A stretch of DNA of 51,056 bases, taken from NCBI GenBank assembly GCA_944393255.1, contig CALXZP010000024.1, positions 1-51,056 on the forward strand, given 5' to 3'. The DNA is from an uncultured Clostridia bacterium. Its GTDB lineage: Bacteria > Bacillota > Clostridia > UBA1381. Made by a program: the position numbers and the translations under genes. The notes beneath the pieces are model-generated. The model was not told the origin of the DNA. It saw nothing but the letters and a program-made list of their open reading frames with translations, and searched no databases. Every line of letters starts with the position of its first letter. The first letter of the stretch is position 1. Positions 44,015 through 51,056 of the stretch are shown here, in pieces.

Positions 44015-45217
44015 TCAGCCGTCCGCTTCGTTCGGATCGCCCGTTTCCTCCGCATACGGGTCGGTGCTCTCCGATCCTTCGCTGTCTGCAGACTGGTCTA
44101 TCCCGCGTATCAGGCACAGCTCGTCGTTCGTGACCTCGCTCGCCCTGTATGAGGCAAGGATATCAGGATCGGTCGAGCGGACGTATCCGCCGAGCGTCAT
44201 ATACCCGCTCGAATAGAGCTGCGGCGAAGCCTCCGGATCGGCATACGACATGTTATCGCCGCTGACCCCGAACATATCCCGCACGAGCTTTTGCAGCTTC
44301 GCCATATTGGGAACGAAAACGTCGCCGTTTGAAGAATCGTGCGTGGCGTCGCCCGGCACGGTCTCGGAATGTATGCCCGCCGAGCTGAAATCGCTCAGGT
44401 ATTTTGAATATTTTAAAACGTCCTTTACGGTCAGGTTCGTTTTAAGCTCGTTTTTGACGTCGGTGAATATCGCCGGTATCTTCTGTATCAGCGATATGTT
44501 CAGCTTCTGGTCAACGAGCGCTCTTAAAAAGTCCTGCTGTACCTTTATCCTGTCCGTATCGCCGTTGGGATAGCTCTTGTACGTCCCGGTGCGCGGATCG
44601 ATGTTTCCCTTTCTGTAGCGGAGCAGGTGAACGACCTGCGTTCCGTCCAGATCGTACGTACCCGGCGGCAGGTTTATGTGCAGTCCCTGAACAGGGTCGT
44701 CGTAGACCATGCCTACGCCGTCGCCGTAGATATCGGGTATGGTGAACTCGACCGGGCCGAGCTCGTTTATAACGTGCGCCACGGCGTCGAACGAGAAATC
44801 TATATAATAATTTATCGGCACGCCCGTGAGCCTTGTCACTGCCTCGCAGGCAGCCGTGGGGCCGCCTATCTCGCCGTCCGTCTCAAACGCGTGCGCGGCG
44901 TTTATCTTCTGATACCTGTTTCCCACGTACATCCTTAAATCTCTGGGGATCGAGATCATATTGACCGTGTTCTGCTTGGTGTTATACGAGGCGAGCATCA
45001 TCGCGTCCGTCCTCAGACCGTCCTCGTCGGTGCACATAAGGAGCACGTTTATCGTGCCGCCGCGCTCGACCGCCACGGTGCCTTTCTCCGGCTCGTCAAC
45101 GATACCCGCGCCGCCGGTAAAATCGAAGCCCATAAATACCATAAAAGCCAGGAAAATAACTCCCAGACAGGTGCCGAGCACCTGGAAATATTTTTTTACG
45201 TTAAATTTCATACTCAC
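44015..45217 (-). CDS. LytR-CpsA-Psr (LCP) family protein
   Basis: Members move wall polymers from their lipid carrier to peptidoglycan outside the membrane. The 400 residues start with a short cytoplasmic part and one membrane segment at about 13-32 (VLGTCLGVIFLAFMVFMGF). The LCP domain follows, with VLLMCTDEDGLRTDAMMLAS, MISIPRDLRMYVGNRYQKIN, TYDLDGTQVVHLLRYRKGN and DTDRIKVQQDFLRALV, including the catalytic Asp/Arg residues. The last 80 or so residues are a Ser/Asp/Glu-rich extension with no known domain. The start is a GTG at 45217 or the ATG at 45211. Its substrate could be the glycan made by the membrane transferase-like protein at 12229, but that is speculation. Confidence 0.93.
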   Translation of the reverse strand: MSMKFNVKKYFQVLGTCLGVIFLAFMVFMGFDFTGGAGIVDEPEKGTVAVERGGTINVLLMCTDEDGLRTDAMMLASYNTKQNTVNMISIPRDLRMYVGNRYQKINAAHAFETDGEIGGPTAACEAVTRLTGVPINYYIDFSFDAVAHVINELGPVEFTIPDIYGDGVGMVYDDPVQGLHINLPPGTYDLDGTQVVHLLRYRKGNIDPRTGTYKSYPNGDTDRIKVQQDFLRALVDQKLNISLIQKIPAIFTDVKNELKTNLTVKDVLKYSKYLSDFSSAGIHSETVPGDATHDSSNGDVFVPNMAKLQKLVRDMFGVSGDNMSYADPEASPQLYSSGYMTLGGYVRSTDPDILASYRASEVTNDELCLIRGIDQSADSEGSESTDPYAEETGDPNEADG

Positions 45218-45269
45218 AGTTCATTATCCTCATTTTTCGCCGGTTTAAACATCTGCATACGTGTATACA

Positions 45270-45297
45270 ATTATATTATACCATATAATTATTACAA
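45270..45297 (-). promoter_or_regulatory. Probable promoter for the LCP gene
   Basis: On the minus strand TTGTAA (45292-45297), 16 bases, TATAAT (45270-45275). A second TATAAT overlaps at 45275-45280, so the exact start is uncertain. Confidence 0.55.
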
Positions 45298-45332
45298 AAT
45301 TATTTCTTTTTCTTGACTTGTTGCTAAATTTT

Positions 45333-46625
45333 TTATTTCCCTGCTTCGTTCAGCTTCAAAACGTTGTCCGCCGCGGCTATTATCCCGAGCTTTGCCGACT
45401 CGTAGGTCAGCCCGCCCTGCATATAGGCTATGAACGGCTCGCGCACCGGCGCGTCCGCCGAAAGCTCTATGGACGAGCCCTGTATAAACGCCCCCGCCGC
45501 CATTATGACGCGGTCGCGGTAGCCGGGCATATCCCACGGCTCGGGCGTTACGAAGCTGTCCACCGGCGCGCCCTTCTGTATGCCTTGGATAAAGGCTATC
45601 ATGCTCTCCTCCCCGCCGAACTTGACCGACTGGATTATATCATGGCGTTCGCCGTCCGGCTTCGGGTCGGTCTCATAGCCCAGCATGGTGAACACCGCCG
45701 AGCAGAGCGCGGCGGACTTGAGCGCCTGCATAACTATATGCGGAGCCATGAAAAGACCCTGGTACGCGTACCGGTTAAAGCCCATAGTCGCGCCGCATTC
45801 CCTGCCTATGCCCACGCAGGTGAGGCGGCAGGCGCAAAGCTCCACGAGGTCATGCCGTCCGGCGATATACCCGCCCGCGGGGGCTATGCCGCCGCCGGGG
45901 TTTTTTATGAGCGAGCCTGCGGCGAGATCCGCCCCGAAGCAGGTCGGCTCCTTTTCATCGGCAAATTCGCCGTAGCAGTTATCTACCATACATATGGTAT
46001 CCGGAGATACCGATTTTATAAAGCTTACTATAGAGCCTATCTCCTCCGCGCTGTAGGTGGGTCTGTCGCCGTAGCCCTTTGAGCGCTGGATAAACGCCGC
46101 CTTTATCTTTTCCTCAGACAGCGCGGCGCGCACCGCTTCGGTATCGACCTCCCCCGAAGCCGTGAGCGGTACCTCGCGGTATCTGACGCCGAGATCGGCA
46201 AGAGAGCCGTTTCCGGGCGTGCCCGCAATGCCTATGACCTCCTCAAGCGTATCGTACGGCTTTCCGGTAACGGCAAGCAGCGTATCGCCCGGGCGCAGCA
46301 CGCCGTATAGCATAGTCGCAAGCGTGTGCGAGCCGTTCACCCAGTTATGACGGACGAGCGCGTCCTCCGCGCCGAACACCTGCGCGTACACCCTGTCGAG
46401 CGTATCGCGGCCGTCGTCGTCATAGCCGTAGCCGGTGGTCGGCATGAAATGCCGCTCCGACACCTTGTTGTCAGAAAACGCCTTCATGACCTTGAGCTGG
46501 TTTATCTCCGCAACGCGTTCAAATTCCGCGAACCTGTCCCTGACCGACTCCTCCGCCGCGGCGACAAGCTCGGCGGCGCGTCTTGACACCCCGAAATTCT
46601 CTATAATAAATCCCGTCTTATCCAT
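45333..46625 (-). CDS. Methionine gamma-lyase/aluminium-resistance family PLP enzyme (YnbB-like)
   Basis: A fold-type I PLP enzyme of 430 residues. Family marks are HFMPTTGYGYDDDGRDTLDR, FGAEDALVRHNWVNGSHTLA and CMVDNCYGEF, and the Schiff-base lysine region LIKNPGGGIAPAGGYIAGR. The family (YnbB) is annotated as cystathionine beta-lyase/methionine gamma-lyase-like and was once linked to aluminium resistance; the true substrate is not established. I chose the ATG at 46625 because the frame extension to 46652 starts with no ribosome binding site. It is divergent from the glutamate-cysteine ligase gene. Confidence 0.9.
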   Translation of the reverse strand: MDKTGFIIENFGVSRRAAELVAAAEESVRDRFAEFERVAEINQLKVMKAFSDNKVSERHFMPTTGYGYDDDGRDTLDRVYAQVFGAEDALVRHNWVNGSHTLATMLYGVLRPGDTLLAVTGKPYDTLEEVIGIAGTPGNGSLADLGVRYREVPLTASGEVDTEAVRAALSEEKIKAAFIQRSKGYGDRPTYSAEEIGSIVSFIKSVSPDTICMVDNCYGEFADEKEPTCFGADLAAGSLIKNPGGGIAPAGGYIAGRHDLVELCACRLTCVGIGRECGATMGFNRYAYQGLFMAPHIVMQALKSAALCSAVFTMLGYETDPKPDGERHDIIQSVKFGGEESMIAFIQGIQKGAPVDSFVTPEPWDMPGYRDRVIMAAGAFIQGSSIELSADAPVREPFIAYMQGGLTYESAKLGIIAAADNVLKLNEAGK

Positions 46626-46696
46626 AAGTAAAAAAACGATCCTTTCAAGCAAAAATAAATATCCTAAAATTTAAACATAAAAATATGCCATTATGA

Positions 46697-46725
46697 ATTA
46701 TAGCATAAGCGGACGGCTTTGTCAA
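46697..46725 (-). promoter_or_regulatory. Consensus promoter for the YnbB-like gene
   Basis: On the minus strand a perfect TTGACA (46720-46725), 17 bases, and a perfect TATAAT (46697-46702). The leader is about 65 bases. Confidence 0.85.
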
Positions 46726-46843
46726 TCACCGCGCATATGCGTTTTTCATATCAAAATAACAAAAATTTCAGACATTATAGCCCATAACGGCGGCGCGGGC
46801 TCGGACGGAGCAGGAAAAACAGCACGAAATTTGTATAACTTAC

Positions 46844-46872
46844 TTGTAATTTCGCCGGAAATATGCTATACT
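46844..46872 (+). promoter_or_regulatory. Sigma-A promoter for the glutamate-cysteine ligase gene
   Basis: TTGTAA (46844-46849), 17 bases, TATACT (46867-46872). The transcription start would be only about 25 bases before the TTG start of the ligase. Confidence 0.75.
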
Positions 46873-46902
46873 AAACCAATGAAGCCGAAGGAAGGTGAAG
46901 CT

Positions 46903-48084
46903 TTGACCAATACGGAACGTATCGCCGAATACATCGCCGGCGGCTGCACGGGCAGCGACCGGCTCGGCGTTGAGATAGAACATTTCGTGCTCGGGCGCGG
47001 CGGCGCACAGGTGACATACAACAGCGGCATACAGGATATATTGAACAGTCTTGCCGAATATTATACCGAAAAGGAATACAGCTGCGGCGAGCTTATCGCG
47101 CTCTGCAATGACGAAGCCTCAATAACCATAGAACCGGCGGGGCAGCTTGAGATAAGCATAAAGCCCTGCCGCAGCGTCTCGGAGATAGACGCGATATACC
47201 GCGCCTTTACAGAACGCGTACAGCCCGCGCTTGCAAAGCACGGCTTCACGCTCGCAGCCTGCGGCTACACGCCGCGCTCGAAGGCGGCGGAGCTGGAGCT
47301 GATACCGAAGGAGCGCTACGCTTTCATGGACAGGCACTTTAAAGGCACGGGAACGAGCGGCATAAATATGATGAGGGCGACCGCATCAACCCAGGTCTCC
47401 GTGGACTTTTCCGATGAGGCGGACTGCGTCCGTAAGCTGCGCTTATCAAGCCTGCTCGCGCCGGTGCTGGCGCTCATCACCGACAATTCGCCGGTTTTTG
47501 AGGGAGAGCCCTACGGCGGCAGGATGCTGAGAACGAGGATATGGCAAAACGTCGATCCCGTCCGCTGCGGAACTATCCCGTGCCTTTTTGACGAGGATAT
47601 GGGGTTTCTGAAATACGCGGAATACGTGTATAATTCCCCGCCTATCCTCATAATGACCGAAAACGGCGCGGTATACACCGGGATGCGCACGGCGGCGGAG
47701 ATATACGAAGGACGCGCGCTCACCGAGCCGGAGATAGTCCATCTGCTGTCCATGTTCTTCCCGGACGTGCGGCTGAAACGGTATATAGAGATACGCCCGG
47801 CCGACTCTCTGCCGCGCCCGCTCGCACTGGGCTACGCGGCGCTTATAAGATCCCTGCTCATAAAGGACGCTCTGCCGGCGTCGGACATATCGGGCGCGGG
47901 TACGGGGGATATAGAAAACGCAAAAAGCGAGCTTATGGAAAAAGGATATGACGGAGTTATCTACGGCAGACCTGTGAGAGAAATAACAGACAGGATATTC
48001 CGCAATGCCGAGGCGGTTTTAAGCGCCGATGACGCGGCTTACCTCGCTCCGCTCAAGGAGCGGGTATACTCCGCCCGGGCATAG
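46903..48084 (+). CDS. Glutamate-cysteine ligase (GCS2/plant-type family)
   Basis: Probably joins the gamma-carboxyl of glutamate to cysteine with ATP in the cytosol. The 393 residues show the metal/ATP motif DRLGVEIEHFVLG near residue 20, CNDEASITIEPAGQLEISIK, and STQVSVDFSDEADCV, all typical of the plant-type/EgtA-like GCS2 family. The chosen start is the TTG at 46903 with GAAGG 7 bases upstream; the frame is open to 46693 but that part overlaps the promoter. It is followed after 27 bases by an ATP-grasp gene. Specificity for cysteine over another amino acid is inferred from the family. Confidence 0.88.
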   Translation: MTNTERIAEYIAGGCTGSDRLGVEIEHFVLGRGGAQVTYNSGIQDILNSLAEYYTEKEYSCGELIALCNDEASITIEPAGQLEISIKPCRSVSEIDAIYRAFTERVQPALAKHGFTLAACGYTPRSKAAELELIPKERYAFMDRHFKGTGTSGINMMRATASTQVSVDFSDEADCVRKLRLSSLLAPVLALITDNSPVFEGEPYGGRMLRTRIWQNVDPVRCGTIPCLFDEDMGFLKYAEYVYNSPPILIMTENGAVYTGMRTAAEIYEGRALTEPEIVHLLSMFFPDVRLKRYIEIRPADSLPRPLALGYAALIRSLLIKDALPASDISGAGTGDIENAKSELMEKGYDGVIYGRPVREITDRIFRNAEAVLSADDAAYLAPLKERVYSARA

Positions 48085-48111
48085 CTCCGAAGGAAAGGAA
48101 AGAAAGGAATC

Positions 48112-49437
48112 ATGAACTACCACAAGGAATACAAATATCTTATCGAGCATAATTTTTCGGAATGTATAGAGGACGCGGCTCAGCTCCGCCGGAGGATAGA
48201 GAACTCCACCGCGCATTACCACGGCTTTACGGTGCACACGCTGTACATGCCCAAGCTCTACAGCCGCGAGGACCTTGCCCGTCTTGAAAAAGCCGCCGTT
48301 ACCACGCACAGGATACTCTGCAAGGTCACGGAACGATACATAAGCGACCCGGACTACCGCGCGCTTTTCGGCTTTGACAAGCGGCTGGAGGAGCTGATAC
48401 TGCACAAGCCGCTCCATTCCTGCACGCTCCCGATAGCGAGGATAGATATTTTCTACGACCCGGAAACGGGCGGCTTTAAATTCTGCGAATTCAACACCGA
48501 CGGCTCCAGCGGCATGAACGAGGACCGCGAGCTTTGCAATGCATTTGAAAGCTCCGTTACCTTCAGAAGGTTTTCCGAAAACCATTCCCTGCACCGCTTC
48601 GAGCTGTTCGACAGCTGGGTAAAGGAGTTTATGGCGATATACGATTCCTCGCCGAACGCAAAGGAAAAGCCGTATATAGCGATAGCCGACTTTATGTCGA
48701 GCGCCTCCAACGAGGAATTTGAGGAGTTCAGCCGCGCCTTTGCCCGCGCCGGGCTTGAATGTGAGATATGCGACATATACAAGCTGAGCCGCGGCGAAAG
48801 CGGCGGGCTGATATCCCCCTCCGGCAGACGGATAGACGCGGTATACCGCAGGGCGGTCACCTGCGATATCATGGAGAACTACGATAAGGTGAAGCCCTTT
48901 ATAGACGCGTATCTGAACGATGAGACCGTTCTCATCGGTGATTTCCGAACGCAGATAGCGCACAACAAGCTTATCTTCAGGATACTCGGCGACGACATGA
49001 CCCGCGCGTTCCTGACCGATGAGGAAAACGAGTTCATAAGCGCCCATATCCCGGAAACGCACGTACTCACCCATGACAATATACACCGCTTCAACGTTAT
49101 AGAGGATAGGTTCGGCTGGATAGTCAAGCCGATGGACTCCTACGCCTCCAAGGGCGTTTTCGCCGGGATAGAGGCAAGAAGCACGGAGGAATGGCTGAGC
49201 TTCCTTGCGAGGCACATGGACACCGGCTACCTGCTCCAGCGCTACGTGACGCCCTGCGAGACCGAGAATATCGACCTCGTTTGGGACGAAAACGCCGATT
49301 TCCGCCGCTTTGCGAACATAACCGGAATGTTTGTATACAACGGCAGGCTTGCAGGGCTGTATTCGCGCACCGCAAAAACGGGCGTTATATCCACCCAGTA
49401 CAGTGAAATGACCCTGCCCACAATGATAGCAGATTGA
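48112..49437 (+). CDS. Glutathionylspermidine-synthase-like ATP-grasp amide ligase
   Basis: A 441-residue cytosolic protein. It matches the glutathionylspermidine synthase (pre-ATP-grasp plus ATP-grasp) fold: RIDIFYDPETGGFKFCEF, NTDGSSGMNEDREL near 128-141, FRILGDDMTRAFL, and the late GWIVKPMDSYASKGVFAG at 335 with YLLQRYVTPCETENIDLVWD and the terminal ITGMFVYNGRLAGLYSRT. There is no CHAP amidase domain, unlike E. coli Gss. AGAAAGGA lies before the ATG. It is paired with the glutamate-cysteine ligase, so it may attach a second molecule (glycine, an amine or another amino acid) to gamma-Glu-Cys. No classical gshB is present beside it. Confidence 0.75.
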   Translation: MNYHKEYKYLIEHNFSECIEDAAQLRRRIENSTAHYHGFTVHTLYMPKLYSREDLARLEKAAVTTHRILCKVTERYISDPDYRALFGFDKRLEELILHKPLHSCTLPIARIDIFYDPETGGFKFCEFNTDGSSGMNEDRELCNAFESSVTFRRFSENHSLHRFELFDSWVKEFMAIYDSSPNAKEKPYIAIADFMSSASNEEFEEFSRAFARAGLECEICDIYKLSRGESGGLISPSGRRIDAVYRRAVTCDIMENYDKVKPFIDAYLNDETVLIGDFRTQIAHNKLIFRILGDDMTRAFLTDEENEFISAHIPETHVLTHDNIHRFNVIEDRFGWIVKPMDSYASKGVFAGIEARSTEEWLSFLARHMDTGYLLQRYVTPCETENIDLVWDENADFRRFANITGMFVYNGRLAGLYSRTAKTGVISTQYSEMTLPTMIAD

Positions 49438-49478
49438 AAAAAGCACCGCCGGCGCTCTGCGCCGGACGGTGCTTTTTT
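49436..49478. terminator. Bidirectional terminator between the ligase pair and the surface-protein gene
   Basis: A long stem (AAGCACCG and CGGTGCTT, then CCGGCGC and GCGCCGG around TCT) is flanked by A-run and T-run. It lies between convergent genes and serves both strands. Confidence 0.9.
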
Positions 49479-49483
49479 TCTGC

Positions 49484-51056
49484 TCAGTTTTCGTTTTTGA
49501 CTGCTTCCACTACCTGTTCATAAGTAATATTGTCGTGTCCGCTGTACTGAGCCTTATACGCTTCAACGAGCCATTCCTTCAGCTTAGATATATCAGCGTC
49601 GGAATACGTAACGTACGCGTCGGATGCATTATTATCTGCATTTGTATCGCCGCTCACGCCGTCTACTGGCGCAGCGTCGTTTTCGCTGCGTTCCACGAAC
49701 ATCACTATCGCCTCAAACAGCGAATATCCGTCCTCGGCTTCGCCGCCCTGGAGAACTGCGTTTGACTTACCGCTGACATGCTTCTTATCAGCGTCAAGCA
49801 CATACGGAGTTACCGTTCTGTCCTTGATGATGTCCGCCCACGAGGTCTGAGGTACGCTTATCGAAAACGCTTCCCACGACTTTGCATTGCCGAGCTCAAC
49901 ATTATCGTTCGCCAGCCCGAATTTACCGCCGTTATACTTCATGCCTCCGCCGTTTTCTTCCATCTGCGGCAGAGTATCTCCTGCCGTTACCACGCTCCAG
50001 CCCTTATCATCTGCATAATACGCCGCGCCGTAGCCGTAATCTATGCTTTCGCCGCTGAGTATCAGACTTATGAGCCAGAGGTTGGAATATACCCTGTGGA
50101 ACGAATAACCGTTTTCATCCTGCGCCGTAACGTACGTGTACATGCCCTCGCTGTCCTTGGACATATCAACTGAACTTGACGAGAGCGTTCCGCTTCCCTT
50201 TACATCTCCGATTATACCGCCGTAAGACGTTTCGCTTTCCGCATAGTCCGTTCCGAACTTATCCGTTCTCGTGTCTATGCCGTACAGCGTATCGCCCTCG
50301 GCTATGGCGAAGTCTCCCGTAACGGTATAGCCGTTGAAATCGAGGTATATATCAGCTCTGGTTACCGAGCTGGACGTATCAACGGGCTCCTCTGTATCCT
50401 TGATCATTACTATCTTATAGTCGCCGTCCGTATACGCCGCAAGCGCGTCGTTTACGGAGGTGTAGTTCGTCTTTGTTCCGTCCTTATGCAGTATATAGCA
50501 TACGTCCTCCGGAGCCTTTTTCAGATAGACATTGAACACGTTTTCTTCGCTGCCCGTGCCCAGATGTACGATGATGTCACTCGACTTTTCCGAATCGAGC
50601 ACCCTGCCGGCGATGGCCGTTTGTAGCGCCGCCAATATACCGCTCATATCCGGCTGACTGCTTCCGCTTGCGCTGTACACCGTGCCTGTTCCGTTCTGCA
50701 CCGCGCCGATAATATTTTCAGGCGCGCTCACAGCCGCGGAACGGCTCAGCGAAAGTCCCGGAGCGGCTTCGCCCGAAACGGTTATCCTGTACGCGCCGCT
50801 GCCGAAATATGACGTATCCGCACTTTCAGTATCTATATACTCCCCGTCGTCGCCCATAAAGTAATAGTTTACGGTCAGCTTCGCGTTCCGCGTGTTGGGA
50901 TGGTAATAGAAATATATGTGGTTGCTGCTGCCGTCCGCCGCCAGAGCCATTGTCTGCTGCCATATGCTCGGCGAATAGCCCGGTATCTCCACAGCCGTTT
51001 CCGTTATCTGTGAAGTCGATTCTACCGTTACCGTCTTATCCGGCGCAAGCCTCGGA
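49484..51056 (-). CDS. Large secreted repeat protein, 3' part (start outside window)
   Basis: The frame is open to the right edge, so about 523 residues of the C-terminal part are visible. Near the edge a MucBP-like module is seen (VEIPGYSPS ... NHIYFYYHPNTRNAKLTVNY then FMGDDGEYID). Further on, VNDALAAYTDGDYKIVMIKD and IYLDFNGYTVTGDFAIAEGD form a module like that in the beta-helix protein at 25409-26962. The rest is Gly/Ser/Asp-rich with a late acidic helix (SDADISKLKEWLVEAYKAQY). No LPXTG or transmembrane anchor occurs at the C-terminus. It is probably a surface or released adhesin-type protein. The function is unknown. Confidence 0.7.
   Translation of the reverse strand, partial: PRLAPDKTVTVESTSQITETAVEIPGYSPSIWQQTMALAADGSSNHIYFYYHPNTRNAKLTVNYYFMGDDGEYIDTESADTSYFGSGAYRITVSGEAAPGLSLSRSAAVSAPENIIGAVQNGTGTVYSASGSSQPDMSGILAALQTAIAGRVLDSEKSSDIIVHLGTGSEENVFNVYLKKAPEDVCYILHKDGTKTNYTSVNDALAAYTDGDYKIVMIKDTEEPVDTSSSVTRADIYLDFNGYTVTGDFAIAEGDTLYGIDTRTDKFGTDYAESETSYGGIIGDVKGSGTLSSSSVDMSKDSEGMYTYVTAQDENGYSFHRVYSNLWLISLILSGESIDYGYGAAYYADDKGWSVVTAGDTLPQMEENGGGMKYNGGKFGLANDNVELGNAKSWEAFSISVPQTSWADIIKDRTVTPYVLDADKKHVSGKSNAVLQGGEAEDGYSLFEAIVMFVERSENDAAPVDGVSGDTNADNNASDAYVTYSDADISKLKEWLVEAYKAQYSGHDNITYEQVVEAVKNEN

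Noticed and set aside
48019..49446. 475-codon minus-strand frame opposite the ATP-grasp gene
   Set aside because: Shadow of the plus-strand gene, which has a ribosome binding site, a terminator and family motifs.
1..51056. tRNA, rRNA, CRISPR array or prophage genes
   Set aside because: No cloverleaf-like segment, rRNA sequence, spaced direct repeats or phage structural gene was noticed in either strand; no model search was possible.

Overview
The window comes from a spore-forming Bacillota genome of the class Clostridia. The evidence is a yabM/mazG/hup/rqcP/yabP/yabQ/divIC/yabR cluster with the sporulation genes yabP and yabQ, sigma-A-type promoters of the TTGACA-17-TATAAT form, strong GGAGG-like ribosome binding sites, frequent TTG/GTG starts, and Firmicute gene order around nusA-infB. 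Base composition is fairly GC-rich, apart from an AT-rich insertion sequence at the left edge. The species cannot be named from the sequence. Most genes lie on the minus strand. The plus-strand genes are the IS, aroA, the xre regulator with an NCS2 permease, and a two-gene thiol-ligase unit.

Layout, left to right. 1-1209: right part of an IS3-family element with two frames joined by a likely -1 frameshift. 1274-4973 (minus): ddl, a DUF1934 protein, an S41 peptidase with PDZ and peptidoglycan-binding domains, and a GNAT acetyltransferase. 5112-12199 (minus): pncB, tsaC, a low-molecular-weight phosphatase, rimI, tsaD, aroB, lspA and an rluD-type gene, tightly packed and sometimes overlapping. 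12229-14334: a large membrane protein fused to a DUF6273-like domain. 14432-19380 (minus): the conserved spoVB-like to yabR cluster. 19381-19877: a 0.5 kb gap with strong hairpins and a structured aroA leader, followed by aroA. 21233-24991 (minus): gyrA and two cyclophilins.

25124-29124 is the main accessory region. It holds a secreted beta-helix-like protein followed by a previously unmarked 55-residue small gene and a terminator, transcribed away from a divergent Xre-type regulator with an imperfect dyad between the two promoters, then an NCS2 permease. 29131-30207 is a PrsA-like lipoprotein. 30312-43702 (minus) is a 12-gene information-processing and envelope operon: rimP, nusA, ylxR, ylxQ, infB, rbfA, nrnA, truB, ribF, glmU, pth, mfd. 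44015-46625 (minus) carries an LCP-family ligase and a YnbB-like PLP lyase. 46903-49437 (plus) carries a glutamate-cysteine ligase followed by a glutathionylspermidine-synthase-like ATP-grasp enzyme. The right edge holds the 3' part of a large secreted repeat protein.

The most promising little-described elements are (1) the glutamate-cysteine ligase/ATP-grasp pair, which may make a non-glutathione gamma-Glu-Cys thiol; (2) the Xre / beta-helix protein / 55-residue peptide locus; and (3) the membrane glycosyltransferase-like protein fused to DUF6273. No tRNA, rRNA, CRISPR array or phage module was seen.
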